Positions 7,172 to 13,305 are shown, counted from the first letter of the stretch. The stretch: 28,719 nucleotides of DNA from Clostridiales bacterium UBA4696 (GCA_002404795.1 DHKK01000059.1:1-28719); one strand, 5' to 3'. Numbers and translations: made by a program. The notes: a model not told the origin generated them from the sequence alone.

Positions 7172-9211
7172 TTGTCCCAGACTCCCGACAGGAACACCCC
7201 CATGACCGCCAGCGACGACGCGCAGAATATTGCCGCCGACGTTGATGAGGTCATGCGCAAATATGACCGCGAATCCAACACCCGGATCTGGTCCGGCTGG
7301 CAGGCCGTCGTGATCAAGGTCTTTATGGCCGCCTTTGCCCTGCTGTGCATTTGCATGACGCTGTTTTCCACGGCCATGCCGGAGATCCGCCTGCCCGGCT
7401 TCATGGGCTTTATCGTGCTCGCGGGCTTCCTCAATTTCCCCGCCAGCAAGCACCATGTGAAGCCGAATTACCTGCCCTGGTACGATATCCTGCTGATGGT
7501 GATCGGCGCGGGCTGCTTCTTCTATTTTGCCTTCAACGCGATGACGATGATCAAGCTCGCCACGCGCATCCAGCCCGTCCATGTGGCGATCGGCGTCGTC
7601 GGCATTCTGGTGCTCGTCGAGCTGTGCCGCCGCTGCGTGGGTCTGCCGATCCTGGTCGTGGCGGGTCTTCTGATCGTCTACGCGTTCTATAACCAGCTGA
7701 GCTACAACCCCAGCTTCTATCAGGCGCTCAAGAACATCATCTATAAGCTGTTCTACACCACGAGCGGCGTCATCGGCACGCCGATCAGCGTCTGCTATAC
7801 CTACATCGTGCTGTTCATCATCTTCGGCGCGTTTCTGGAGCGCACCGGCATTGCGAACTTCTTTATTTCGTTCGCAAACCGGATTGCCGGCTGGTCCTCC
7901 GGTGGCCCGGCGAAGGTGGCGGTCATTTCGTCCGCGCTGTGCGGCATGGTGTCCGGCTCGTCCGTGGGCAACACGGTCACGACCGGCTCGTTCACCATCC
8001 CGATGATGAAAAAGACCGGCTACAAGCCGGAATTCGCCGGTGCGGTCGAGGCTGCGGCCTCCACCGGCGGCCAGATCATGCCGCCCATCATGGGCGCGGC
8101 CGCCTTTTTGATGGCGGAGTACATCGGCATTCCGTATGCGCAGGTCGCTGTTAAAGCGATCTTGCCCGCGATTTTGTATTTCACCGGCATTTTCATCTCC
8201 GTGCACCTGGAGGCGAAGAAGCTCGGGCTGCGCGGCATCCCCAGAGATCAGCTGCCGAAGTGGAGCCTGCTCGCGCGCGACTGCTATCTGATCCTGCCGC
8301 TGATCCTGCTCGTCTGGCTGGTCTCATCCGGCGCGAAGACGATGTCGCACTCCGCGGCCTATTCCATCCTCGCGGCCATCGCGGTCGGCCTCGTCAACTT
8401 CTTCCTGACCCGGATGCGGGACGCAGGCGAGAAGTCTGTGAAGACGACGGTCCGCGCGGTCGGCGGCGCGCTGGCTGACAGCGGCAAGTCCGCGGTCGAC
8501 TCGCTCGAGGCGGGCGCGAAGGGCGCGATCACGGTCGCTGTCGCGTGCGCGATGGCTGGCATCATCGCGGGCTGCATCACGGTCACAGGGCTGGCTTCGA
8601 TTTTGATCAACGCCATCGTCCAGCTGGCGGGCAACGCGACGTTCATCGGCCTCATCCTGACCATGATCTGCTGCATCATCCTCGGCATGGGCGTGCCGAC
8701 GACGGCAAACTACTGCATCATGGCCTCCACCTGCGCGCCGATCCTCATCAAGATGGGGTATCCGCTCGTGGCGGCGCATTTCTTCGTGTTCTACTTCGGC
8801 ATCGTCGCCGACATCACGCCGCCGGTCGCGCTGGCGGCCTACGCGGGCTCGGCCATTGCAAAGTCGAACCCCATGAAGACCGGCATCAACGCGACGAAGC
8901 TCGCCATCGCGGCCTTCATCGTACCGTTCATCTTCGCGTACAACCCGCAGATGCTCTTTGAGAACGTCACGAGCATCTTCCAGGTCGTCCAGATCGTCAT
9001 CACGGCGCTGCTCGGCATTTTCGCAGTCGCTGCGGGTCTGGAGGGGTATATCCTCCGGAAGATGGGCTGGCCGCTGCGCGTGCTGGCTGTCGTCGGCGGT
9101 CTGACGCTGCTGATCCCGGGTACGGTCTCCGACCTGATTGGTCTTGTGATCGTGGCGGGCATCCTCGCGCTGCAGCTGCTGCAGAACAAGCGCGAGCGCA
9201 GCGAGGTCTGA
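7172..9211 (+). CDS. Fused TRAP transporter permease (DctQ-DctM type)
   Basis: Membrane subunit pairing with the upstream TAXI receptor; in this class the small (4-TM) and large (about 12-TM) subunits are one polypeptide. About 679 aa, dominated by hydrophobic helices. The large-subunit signatures are visible: SSALCGMVSGSSVGNTVTTG, then GAVEAAASTGGQIMPP and the mirrored ILGMGVPTTANYCIMAST near the C-terminal half, with ADITPPVALAAYAGS. A soluble loop with charged residues (near 8400-8520) separates the halves. Start: AGGAG at 7158-7162 sits 9 nt before a TTG at 7172, which I prefer. An ATG at 7202 preceded by AGGA is the alternative; an earlier in-frame TTG at 7133 lies inside the hairpin and has no binding site. 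Confidence 0.92.
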   Translation: MSQTPDRNTPMTASDDAQNIAADVDEVMRKYDRESNTRIWSGWQAVVIKVFMAAFALLCICMTLFSTAMPEIRLPGFMGFIVLAGFLNFPASKHHVKPNYLPWYDILLMVIGAGCFFYFAFNAMTMIKLATRIQPVHVAIGVVGILVLVELCRRCVGLPILVVAGLLIVYAFYNQLSYNPSFYQALKNIIYKLFYTTSGVIGTPISVCYTYIVLFIIFGAFLERTGIANFFISFANRIAGWSSGGPAKVAVISSALCGMVSGSSVGNTVTTGSFTIPMMKKTGYKPEFAGAVEAAASTGGQIMPPIMGAAAFLMAEYIGIPYAQVAVKAILPAILYFTGIFISVHLEAKKLGLRGIPRDQLPKWSLLARDCYLILPLILLVWLVSSGAKTMSHSAAYSILAAIAVGLVNFFLTRMRDAGEKSVKTTVRAVGGALADSGKSAVDSLEAGAKGAITVAVACAMAGIIAGCITVTGLASILINAIVQLAGNATFIGLILTMICCIILGMGVPTTANYCIMASTCAPILIKMGYPLVAAHFFVFYFGIVADITPPVALAAYAGSAIAKSNPMKTGINATKLAIAAFIVPFIFAYNPQMLFENVTSIFQVVQIVITALLGIFAVAAGLEGYILRKMGWPLRVLAVVGGLTLLIPGTVSDLIGLVIVAGILALQLLQNKRERSEV

Positions 9212-9232
9212 GCGCATTTCTTCCCTCCCCTC

Positions 9233-9261
9233 TTGCAAAAACGCACGGCGCGGGATATAAT
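9233..9261 (+). promoter_or_regulatory. Sigma-A-type promoter for the 131-aa membrane protein
   Basis: TTGCAA (9233-9238), 17-bp spacer, consensus TATAAT (9256-9261). It lies just after the permease stop, so the following small gene has its own transcript. Confidence 0.8.
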
Positions 9262-9304
9262 ATCTGTAAACAGATGGAACAGTCGCCAATATGGGAGGTA
9301 CGAT

Positions 9305-9700
9305 ATGCACTGCAATGTCAAAACACGCTGCGAGGCGCTGAAGGCGCTGGCGCAGAAGAAGCTTGGGACGGACGATCCCGCGGTGGTGGAGATCACGCGC
9401 GGCGGGAAGAACAGGTCCCACCATGTGCTGCGGCGGTCCGACATGAAGAAGGTCGGGCTGATCGCGGGCGGCGCGTTCGTCGCACTGACGGCGCTGAACG
9501 TGTACAGCCACTACAAGCTCCACCAGAAGCTCGCGGACCGGAAGCTCAAAAAGCAGCTCGCGCCGCTCAACGCCCAGCTCGACGAGCTGCGCACGGAGAA
9601 CGAAGCACTTCGGCAGGCGCTGGCCGAGCTCAAGCCCCGACCGGCCGCTCCGCAGCCCGCGCCCGCCCCGGAAGCCGAAGCTTCCGAGCCGCAGGCCTGA
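9305..9700 (+). CDS. Small membrane-anchored coiled-coil protein, function unknown
   Basis: I do not recognise this 131-aa protein. Residues 1-48 are polar and basic with Cys3 and Cys9. Residues 49-67 (KVGLIAGGAFVALTALNVY) form one membrane helix. Residues about 70-110 have a heptad-like Leu pattern with many charges, including LDELRTENEALRQALAELK, so a short coiled coil is likely. The tail from 111 is Pro/Ala/Glu-rich and probably disordered. By the positive-inside tendency the basic N-terminal part is probably cytoplasmic, but topology is uncertain. Start: GGGAGG at 9293-9298 is 6 nt from the ATG. The gene is monocistronic, between a consensus promoter and a bidirectional terminator. The layout recalls divisome- or sporulation-type bitopic proteins, without evidence for either. 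Confidence 0.75.
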   Translation: MHCNVKTRCEALKALAQKKLGTDDPAVVEITRGGKNRSHHVLRRSDMKKVGLIAGGAFVALTALNVYSHYKLHQKLADRKLKKQLAPLNAQLDELRTENEALRQALAELKPRPAAPQPAPAPEAEASEPQA

Positions 9701-9706
9701 GACAGG

Positions 9707-9746
9707 AAAAACCCGGCCCCTGCATTGCAGGGGCCGGGCTTTTTTT
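9707..9746. terminator. Bidirectional terminator between convergent genes
   Basis: Perfect 13-bp inverted repeat (9712-9724 with 9726-9738) around one T. Seven T follow on the plus strand (9740-9746), and five A precede it (9707-9711) and serve as the T-tract for the minus strand. It ends the 131-aa gene and also the leftward 148-aa gene whose stop is at 9753. Confidence 0.9.
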
Positions 9747-9752
9747 CTGCTT

Positions 9753-10199
9753 TTATTCGGTCAGCTCGCGGATATATGCAGCCACGGCGGCGACGGCTTC
9801 GTTGTCCTGCAGGCGCCAGCGGATCCCGGTGGAAAGGTCGGTGAAGGTGCCGAGGGGCGGCTGGATCAGCGAGACGGTATAATAGGCGACGATCCCATTC
9901 GACAGATCGAATACCTCTACTCTCGCGTACTCTCCGACGCGCAGGGTCAAGCCGGGCGGGAAATCGCTTTCCGGCTGTTCAAAATACCGCCGGACGCGGA
10001 GCGCCGACAGAAGCTCCAGCAACCGTGCTTTCTTCTCCGGATCCTCCACAAAGATACGGTCATCGCTGAAACTGTCTATGGTAACTCGCAGGCGGCAATT
10101 TTCCGGCAGCACGACCTCCCGCGGTTTAAACCAGACTAGTGCTACTATTGCCAGCAGTAGCACAACTGCTAAAGTTATTTTTTTTTTGCAGAAGTTCAT
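9753..10199 (-). CDS. 148-aa membrane-anchored hypothetical protein
   Basis: Not recognised. The N terminus MNFCKKK is followed by a hydrophobic stretch (9-24, TLAVVLLLAIVALVWF) that acts as a signal anchor or uncleaved signal. The rest is a soluble domain outside the membrane, with many alternating beta-like segments such as LRVTIDSFSDDRIFV and YARVEVFDLSNGIVAYYTV. Codons 5-8 lie in a run of ten A (plus strand T 10178-10187). Losing one A would create an immediate TAA; that makes the gene slippage-prone. No convincing Shine-Dalgarno precedes the start, but it lies only 30 nt after the stop of the 310-aa gene, so it is probably co-transcribed and possibly coupled. The short hydrophobic N terminus and small domain could mean an accessory or immunity-type role for the upstream secreted protein; this is conjecture. 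Confidence 0.7.
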   Translation of the reverse strand: MNFCKKKITLAVVLLLAIVALVWFKPREVVLPENCRLRVTIDSFSDDRIFVEDPEKKARLLELLSALRVRRYFEQPESDFPPGLTLRVGEYARVEVFDLSNGIVAYYTVSLIQPPLGTFTDLSTGIRWRLQDNEAVAAVAAYIRELTE

Positions 10200-10229
10200 A
10201 TATTCACACGTATCAGAGTTTTCTCACTG

Positions 10230-11162
10230 TTATGTTGCAAAATTCCATGTGATTCCGCCAATTTCACAGGAAATCCATTCATCAAGCGGGGATAGAATGC
10301 TATAGTATGCAGTCTCCCACGGATCATCAAAATGCGGCGACTTCACAACATCTCCCGGTTTAGAGGATAATACTTGCCTTCCCGATCCATTAACAACAAA
10401 CTGCTGATATATACGAATAGTCCTAACATTTACTTTCTCTGAACAATAACCAAGTTGCCAATCTGTCCCACCATATAATCCATATGTCCACTGTCTGTAA
10501 TCATCATATTTCAGTTCAACCTGGCTAAAATCGCTTGACGATGTCGTTACAACGCTCTGTCCAGTTGCAGCTTCAAAAATCTGAAGTAAAGTCTGAGAAA
10601 AAGAAATAACTTTACTCGTCGCGCCTGCTGCGACGCCTCCAATTATAAATACAATTCTATCGACCGAATCTGCAAAAGCTTTAGCTTTTGTCCCATCCAC
10701 CTTGTAATGAAATGCAGTGGATATATTTTCCACAAAAACTCCATCTGTTCGCATAGACATTCCCCTATAGCTTCCATAGTTTGTATAGGTGTTATTGTTA
10801 AGAAGAAGTGGCGAGAAATACGTTACAGCTAAATCAGCGTTCTCATCCATCTGATTCATCTCAACCAGTGTAGAGACGTACTCTTTAACTTCTTTCGGAA
10901 TTTCATCCGTCGTCATAAATTGATTAACTGCAGTTTCATCTGATAAACGTAAATTCATCCGTCCAACAGGCTGAATAGCATCACCGCAAACCATAGCATA
11001 CTCGCCTGTTTGCGATTTCAGAATTGAATCGTATTTTGTAGGAATTGTGTACTTCATGCTTACATCTTCAACCATCTCGTAAGAAACATCCGTCGCAAAT
11101 GCCGGAACAGCGAAGGTAAAAATAAAAACCAAACACAAAGCCAGACTGATAATTTTTTTCAT
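10230..11162 (-). CDS. 310-aa secreted protein of unknown function
   Basis: Not recognised. The N terminus is a classic Sec signal (MKKIISLALCLVFIFTFAVPAFA, cleavage after AFA about residue 23). The mature part is rich in Thr, Ser, Tyr and Asn. A Gly/Ala-containing hydrophobic stretch (about 169-200, with VFIIGGVAAG) interrupts it and could be amphipathic or membrane-inserting. Cys60, Cys240 and Cys299 are the cysteines of the mature region. The C terminus is aromatic-rich, including WETAYYSILSPLDEW. The DNA is visibly AT-richer than its neighbours, which suggests transfer. AAAGGAG (minus strand, 11170-11176) lies about 7 nt before the ATG, and a near-consensus promoter lies at 11255-11283. 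It is the first gene of a leftward unit divergent from padR. Confidence 0.8.
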   Translation of the reverse strand: MKKIISLALCLVFIFTFAVPAFATDVSYEMVEDVSMKYTIPTKYDSILKSQTGEYAMVCGDAIQPVGRMNLRLSDETAVNQFMTTDEIPKEVKEYVSTLVEMNQMDENADLAVTYFSPLLLNNNTYTNYGSYRGMSMRTDGVFVENISTAFHYKVDGTKAKAFADSVDRIVFIIGGVAAGATSKVISFSQTLLQIFEAATGQSVVTTSSSDFSQVELKYDDYRQWTYGLYGGTDWQLGYCSEKVNVRTIRIYQQFVVNGSGRQVLSSKPGDVVKSPHFDDPWETAYYSILSPLDEWISCEIGGITWNFAT

Positions 11163-11254
11163 GTTTATGCTCCTTTCTTTGTATGCACATACGATGGATT
11201 AGCCTTCCCTTCTTCTGTTGTTTCACCCCTTTCTCAGTCTTCGTCTCTGAAGTT

Positions 11255-11283
11255 AGTATATATCGTGTCATATTATTTGTCAA
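11255..11283 (-). promoter_or_regulatory. Leftward promoter of the 310-aa/148-aa unit
   Basis: On the minus strand TTGACA (11278-11283), 17-bp spacer, TATACT (11255-11260). This is a near-perfect sigma-A promoter. Its -35 element forms one half of the dyad at 11279-11297, so it faces the padR promoter back to back. Confidence 0.85.
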
Positions 11284-11297
11284 TGCTTAATATTGAC
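11279..11297. promoter_or_regulatory. Candidate operator: dyad over both divergent -35 elements
   Basis: GTCAAT-N7-ATTGAC (11279-11284 and 11292-11297) is a perfect 6-bp inverted repeat. Each arm overlaps the -35 hexamer of one of the two opposed promoters. Part of the symmetry is simply two -35 boxes facing away from each other. A dimeric regulator bound here would block both promoters, and the adjacent PadR protein is the natural candidate. Confidence 0.55.
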
Positions 11298-11321
11298 TTC
11301 AAAAAAATAATGTGCTATAAA
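11293..11321 (+). promoter_or_regulatory. Rightward promoter of the padR operon
   Basis: TTGACT (11293-11298), 17-bp spacer, TATAAA (11316-11321). Predicted start about 11328, about 32 nt before the padR ATG. Confidence 0.8.
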
Positions 11322-11359
11322 ATTATTGTCGACACCCTCTCCCGGAAGGAGGGAGGCCT

Positions 11360-11713
11360 ATGGCGAAGCGGGAGGACTCCGGGCATTCGTTTCTGGCTTA
11401 TTTCAAGCGGGCGACCAGCCCGCTGGCGGTCCTGCGCATTCTGTCGGACCGTCCGATGTATGGGTACGAACTGATCCAGGAATTAAAGCAGCGCACAGGC
11501 GGAAAATATCAGCTTTCTCTGCTGTATCCCGTCCTGTACCGGCTGGAGGAGCAGGGCTATCTGACCATCAGCGCAAGCGAGATCGTCGATGGCCGTGCGC
11601 GGAATTACTATGCCGTTACAGCCGCGGGACGCGAGTATCTGCGGCAGACACTGGCCGAATACGACGAGATCTCCGGCGTATTCCGGCAGCTGATGGAGGG
11701 ATGGGACGGATGA
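11360..11713 (+). CDS. PadR-family transcriptional regulator
   Basis: 117-aa winged-helix protein of the short PadR subfamily. The core reads LAVLRILSDRPMYGYELIQEL, then YQLSLLYPVLYRLEEQGYL and a wing GRARNYYAVTAAGREYL; this order is diagnostic. PadR proteins usually repress, often controlling adjacent membrane or secreted products and their own gene. The ATG at 11360 follows GGAGGGAGG (11347-11355). It overlaps the next gene by 4 nt (ATGA), and PadR genes are commonly paired with such small membrane proteins. The dyad between its promoter and the divergent one is the likely binding site. Confidence 0.93.
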   Translation: MAKREDSGHSFLAYFKRATSPLAVLRILSDRPMYGYELIQELKQRTGGKYQLSLLYPVLYRLEEQGYLTISASEIVDGRARNYYAVTAAGREYLRQTLAEYDEISGVFRQLMEGWDG

Positions 11714-12105
11714 AACACACAAATACCGTCATGCAGCAGTATTGCCGGGCTGTCCGGAAAAAGCTTCCGCTCCCGGCGCGCCAGCGGCGGCAGCTGCTGG
11801 ACGGGCTGCAGGAGGAGCTGGCCGAATCCGCGCCCGACTGCACCACGCTGGACGCCCTGATTGCCCAGATCGGCACCCCGGATGAGACCGCACAGGAGCT
11901 GCTGAGCAGCATCTCCCCGGAGCAGCTGCAGGCCTATCAGAAGCGGCACCGGCTTCGGTATATTTTAGCTGTAGTTCTAATTGTCCTGCTCATTTGCTCT
12001 GCAGCGTTTGTGTATGCACAGGTGATAATAGAGAATTCTGTTGTCTATGCAGAATCACATATCATTGAGTACCCATCAGAAGGTTTTTCCGAAACGGATA
12101 ATTGA
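11710..12105 (+). CDS. HAAS/DUF1700-like membrane protein paired with PadR
   Basis: 131 aa. Residues about 5-75 are a helical cytoplasmic domain: YCRAVRKKLPLPARQRRQLLDGLQEEL, the acidic turn, and IAQIGTPDETAQELL. This pattern (small helical repeat, then G-T-P-E-E/D) is that of HAAS/DUF1700 proteins, which commonly follow padR genes. Residues 84-104 are a single membrane helix, and about 27 residues, ending SEGFSETDN, remain outside. The cytoplasmic domain is GC-rich while the C-terminal quarter is AT-rich, so the tail may have been replaced. The start overlaps padR by 4 nt. A role as a membrane partner that titrates or signals to PadR is suggested by the family context and not shown. Confidence 0.75.
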   Translation: MKHTNTVMQQYCRAVRKKLPLPARQRRQLLDGLQEELAESAPDCTTLDALIAQIGTPDETAQELLSSISPEQLQAYQKRHRLRYILAVVLIVLLICSAAFVYAQVIIENSVVYAESHIIEYPSEGFSETDN

Positions 12106-12121
12106 ATCAGGGGGAAATCAC

Positions 12122-12577
12122 ATGAAATTGAAATTTAAAAACTCCATTATTTCTCTTATTCTCTTTGCTGCAATCATTGTTTCTGTGTTCTGTCTTCCCG
12201 CCGCTGCCTCCGCACAGGAGAGTATTACATATTTCGAGGATGGTTCTTACGTTGTTTCAACGATCAGGGTTCTCCCTTCAACGCGAGGTGTAAACGCGAC
12301 AAAATCCGGTGAAAAAACAAATATCTATTTCGGAAGCAACAGCGAAAAGCTATATTCGATTACCGTTATTGCTTCGTTCACCTATACCGGCAGTACAGCT
12401 ACCGCTACTGACTCTGATTATACATACTCAATCAGTAAATCCACATGGTCGCTTGTGCGAGGGAGTTCCAGCTGTTCCGGCGCTTCGGCTACAGCAACTG
12501 CAACAATGCGTTGCCTAAGTGCAACTGCCCCTGCCTCCGTCACTCTCACTTGTTCCCCAAGTGGAAAACTCTCCTGA
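12122..12577 (+). CDS. Small secreted protein with YFEDGSY motif
   Basis: 151 aa. The Sec signal MKLKFKNSIISLILFAAIIV... ends with an AASA cleavage site near residue 31. The mature part begins QESITYFEDGSYVVSTI and is Ser/Thr-rich, with likely beta strands and three cysteines (118, 131, 144). It ends VTLTCSPSGKLS. I recall similar short secreted proteins in gut Clostridia, all uncharacterised. The ATG at 12122 follows GGGGG (12111-12115) by 6 nt. An in-frame ATG at 12041 lies inside the preceding gene and would bury the signal. The gene is the end of the padR operon and reads into a bidirectional terminator, 16 nt after the HAAS-like gene. Confidence 0.78.
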   Translation: MKLKFKNSIISLILFAAIIVSVFCLPAAASAQESITYFEDGSYVVSTIRVLPSTRGVNATKSGEKTNIYFGSNSEKLYSITVIASFTYTGSTATATDSDYTYSISKSTWSLVRGSSSCSGASATATATMRCLSATAPASVTLTCSPSGKLS

Positions 12578-12611
12578 CGCTTTGGCAGATAGATGACCTC
12601 ATAAAAAAGTT

Positions 12612-12647
12612 CCGGCCCTCGCCTGATGGCGGGGGCCGGGGTTTTAT
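12612..12647. terminator. Bidirectional terminator closing the padR cassette
   Basis: 12-bp stem (12612-12623 with 12628-12639, one G-T pair, loop TGAT). TTTT follows on the plus strand, and an A-run (12603-12608) precedes it for the minus strand. It separates the small secreted protein from the leftward LysR remnant, whose stop overlaps its right edge. Confidence 0.85.
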
Positions 12648-12832
12648 GCTTCGTGGACGCATTGCCGGGCGATGCGGAGGAAGGCGGAGAGGAGCTGCGC
12701 GCCCAGCTCCTGCTCCACGGCGGCGATATGGCCGGAGAGCGACTGCTGCGTGATATGCAGGGCCTCGGCCGCGCGGGTAAAGCTGCGCTCGCGGGCAAGG
12801 ACCGCGAAGTATTCCATCGTCTGCAGATTCAT
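12644..12832 (-). pseudogene. LysR-type regulator reduced to its DNA-binding domain
   Basis: 62 aa remain of a family that is usually about 300 aa. Residues 1-47 are a complete LysR winged-helix motif: MNLQTMEYFAVLARERSFT, then RAAEALHITQQSLSGHI and AAVEQELGAQLL. The last 14 residues, SAFLRIARQCVHEA, do not match the usual linker but resemble the end of a full-length LysR protein, so an in-frame internal deletion of the effector domain is plausible. The start at 12832 follows a GAGGGG-type binding site. A promoter and a 13-bp dyad lie upstream. The fragment may still be expressed and bind DNA, which makes pseudogene a judgement rather than a certainty. Confidence 0.65.
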
Positions 12833-12848
12833 AGCGTCCCCTCTTTCA

Positions 12849-12861
12849 CAGGTATTACCTG
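12849..12861. promoter_or_regulatory. Dyad CAGGTATTACCTG over the lysR-remnant promoter
   Basis: Perfect 6-bp arms CAGGTA and TACCTG around a central T. It overlaps the predicted -10 region of the leftward promoter. It could be an autoregulatory site for the truncated LysR protein; this is inferred from position only. Confidence 0.4.
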
Positions 12862-12880
12862 TATCATACACAAGAATCAA
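12852..12880 (-). promoter_or_regulatory. Leftward promoter of the LysR remnant
   Basis: On the minus strand TTGATT (12875-12880), 17-bp spacer, TAATAC (12852-12857). An alternative pair is TTGTAA (12886-12891) and TATGAT (12863-12868), also with 17 bp. Either is back to back with the rightward promoter at 12885. Confidence 0.5.
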
Positions 12881-12884
12881 CAGT

Positions 12885-12913
12885 TTTACAATGTAATTTT
12901 ATTCTGCTATGAT
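12885..12913 (+). promoter_or_regulatory. Rightward promoter with extended -10, no gene downstream
   Basis: TTTACA (12885-12890), 17-bp spacer, TATGAT (12908-12913) with TG two bases upstream (extended -10). The next plus-strand coding start is over 500 bp away beyond a terminator, so this promoter probably drives the predicted small RNA at 12920-13034. Confidence 0.65.
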
Positions 12914-12919
12914 TAAGCC

Positions 12920-13034
12920 AGCTCGAACAGGGAGCTATTCGGGGCGGCGGGCGGTCCTTCTCTTTTCTTTCATCCTGCCCGCCGCTCTCTGATCTGGATA
13001 TGGCAAACGCCCGGCAGGTCTGCCGGGCGTTTTT
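12920..13034 (+). ncRNA. Predicted small RNA, about 115 nt, with pyrimidine-only loop
   Basis: A promoter with extended -10 and a plus-strand terminator enclose about 115 nt with no useful reading frame: the only ATG, at 12999, runs into the terminator and has no binding site. Three stems are visible. The first is short: AGCTC and GAGCT (12920-12936). The second is long: about 14 bp (12941-12954 with 12975-12988, including G-U pairs; its core is nine perfect GC-rich pairs, 12944-12952 with 12977-12985). It exposes a 20-nt loop (12955-12974) that is C/U except for one A. The third is the terminator stem. Such C/U-rich loops can pair with purine-rich ribosome binding sites. It does not match SRP RNA, tmRNA, RNase P RNA or 6S RNA as far as I can tell. 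Confidence 0.55.
13005..13034 (+). terminator. Terminator of the predicted small RNA (shared with the convergent gene)
   Basis: 12-bp perfect stem AAACGCCCGGCA with TGCCGGGCGTTT (13005-13016 and 13021-13032), loop GGTC, five T on the plus side (13030-13034). Only three T follow on the minus side, so it suits a rightward transcript better than the leftward 88-aa gene ending at 13039. Confidence 0.8.
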
Positions 13035-13038
13035 GCGC

Positions 13039-13305
13039 TCATACATGCGCCATCAGCCAGTCGTACATTTCCTGGCAGGCGGGCTCGGAGAGGGGGAAGA
13101 CTTTTTCGTCTTCCATCTGGCTTTTTTCGTAGCAGTATTCGCCGTGCCAGCACTCGCATTTCATGGAACTTTCGTCAAAGTTGACCTCTTTCTGGTTCAG
13201 CATGACGATCGACGGGGTCACGCGGAAGCGGAGCGCGCCGAAGCTCCCCGTAAAGATGTTATTGTTTTCAAAGCTGTGCAGCACCGGCAGAAATAACGGT
13301 TCCAT
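13039..13305 (-). CDS. 88-aa hypothetical protein
   Basis: Not recognised. Probably cytosolic: no signal or membrane segment. The first half (MEPLFLPVLHSFENNNIFTG and GALRFRVTPSIVML) is hydrophobic and beta-like. The middle has a Cys cluster, KCECWHGEYCYEK (three Cys and one His), which could bind a metal. The C terminus (FPLSEPACQEMYDWLMAHV) is helical. Start: GGGGAGG (minus strand) lies 7 nt before the ATG at 13305; an apparent longer frame upstream runs against the DMT gene and is not real. It has its own promoter (13332-13360), divergent from the DMT exporter gene, and ends at the small-RNA terminator. Confidence 0.75.
   Translation of the reverse strand: MEPLFLPVLHSFENNNIFTGSFGALRFRVTPSIVMLNQKEVNFDESSMKCECWHGEYCYEKSQMEDEKVFPLSEPACQEMYDWLMAHV

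Noticed and set aside
12445..12916. Plus-strand frames running across the padR-cassette terminator and LysR remnant
   Set aside because: They cross a strong terminator, overlap the secreted protein gene in another frame, and encode Arg/Ala-rich strings without motifs.
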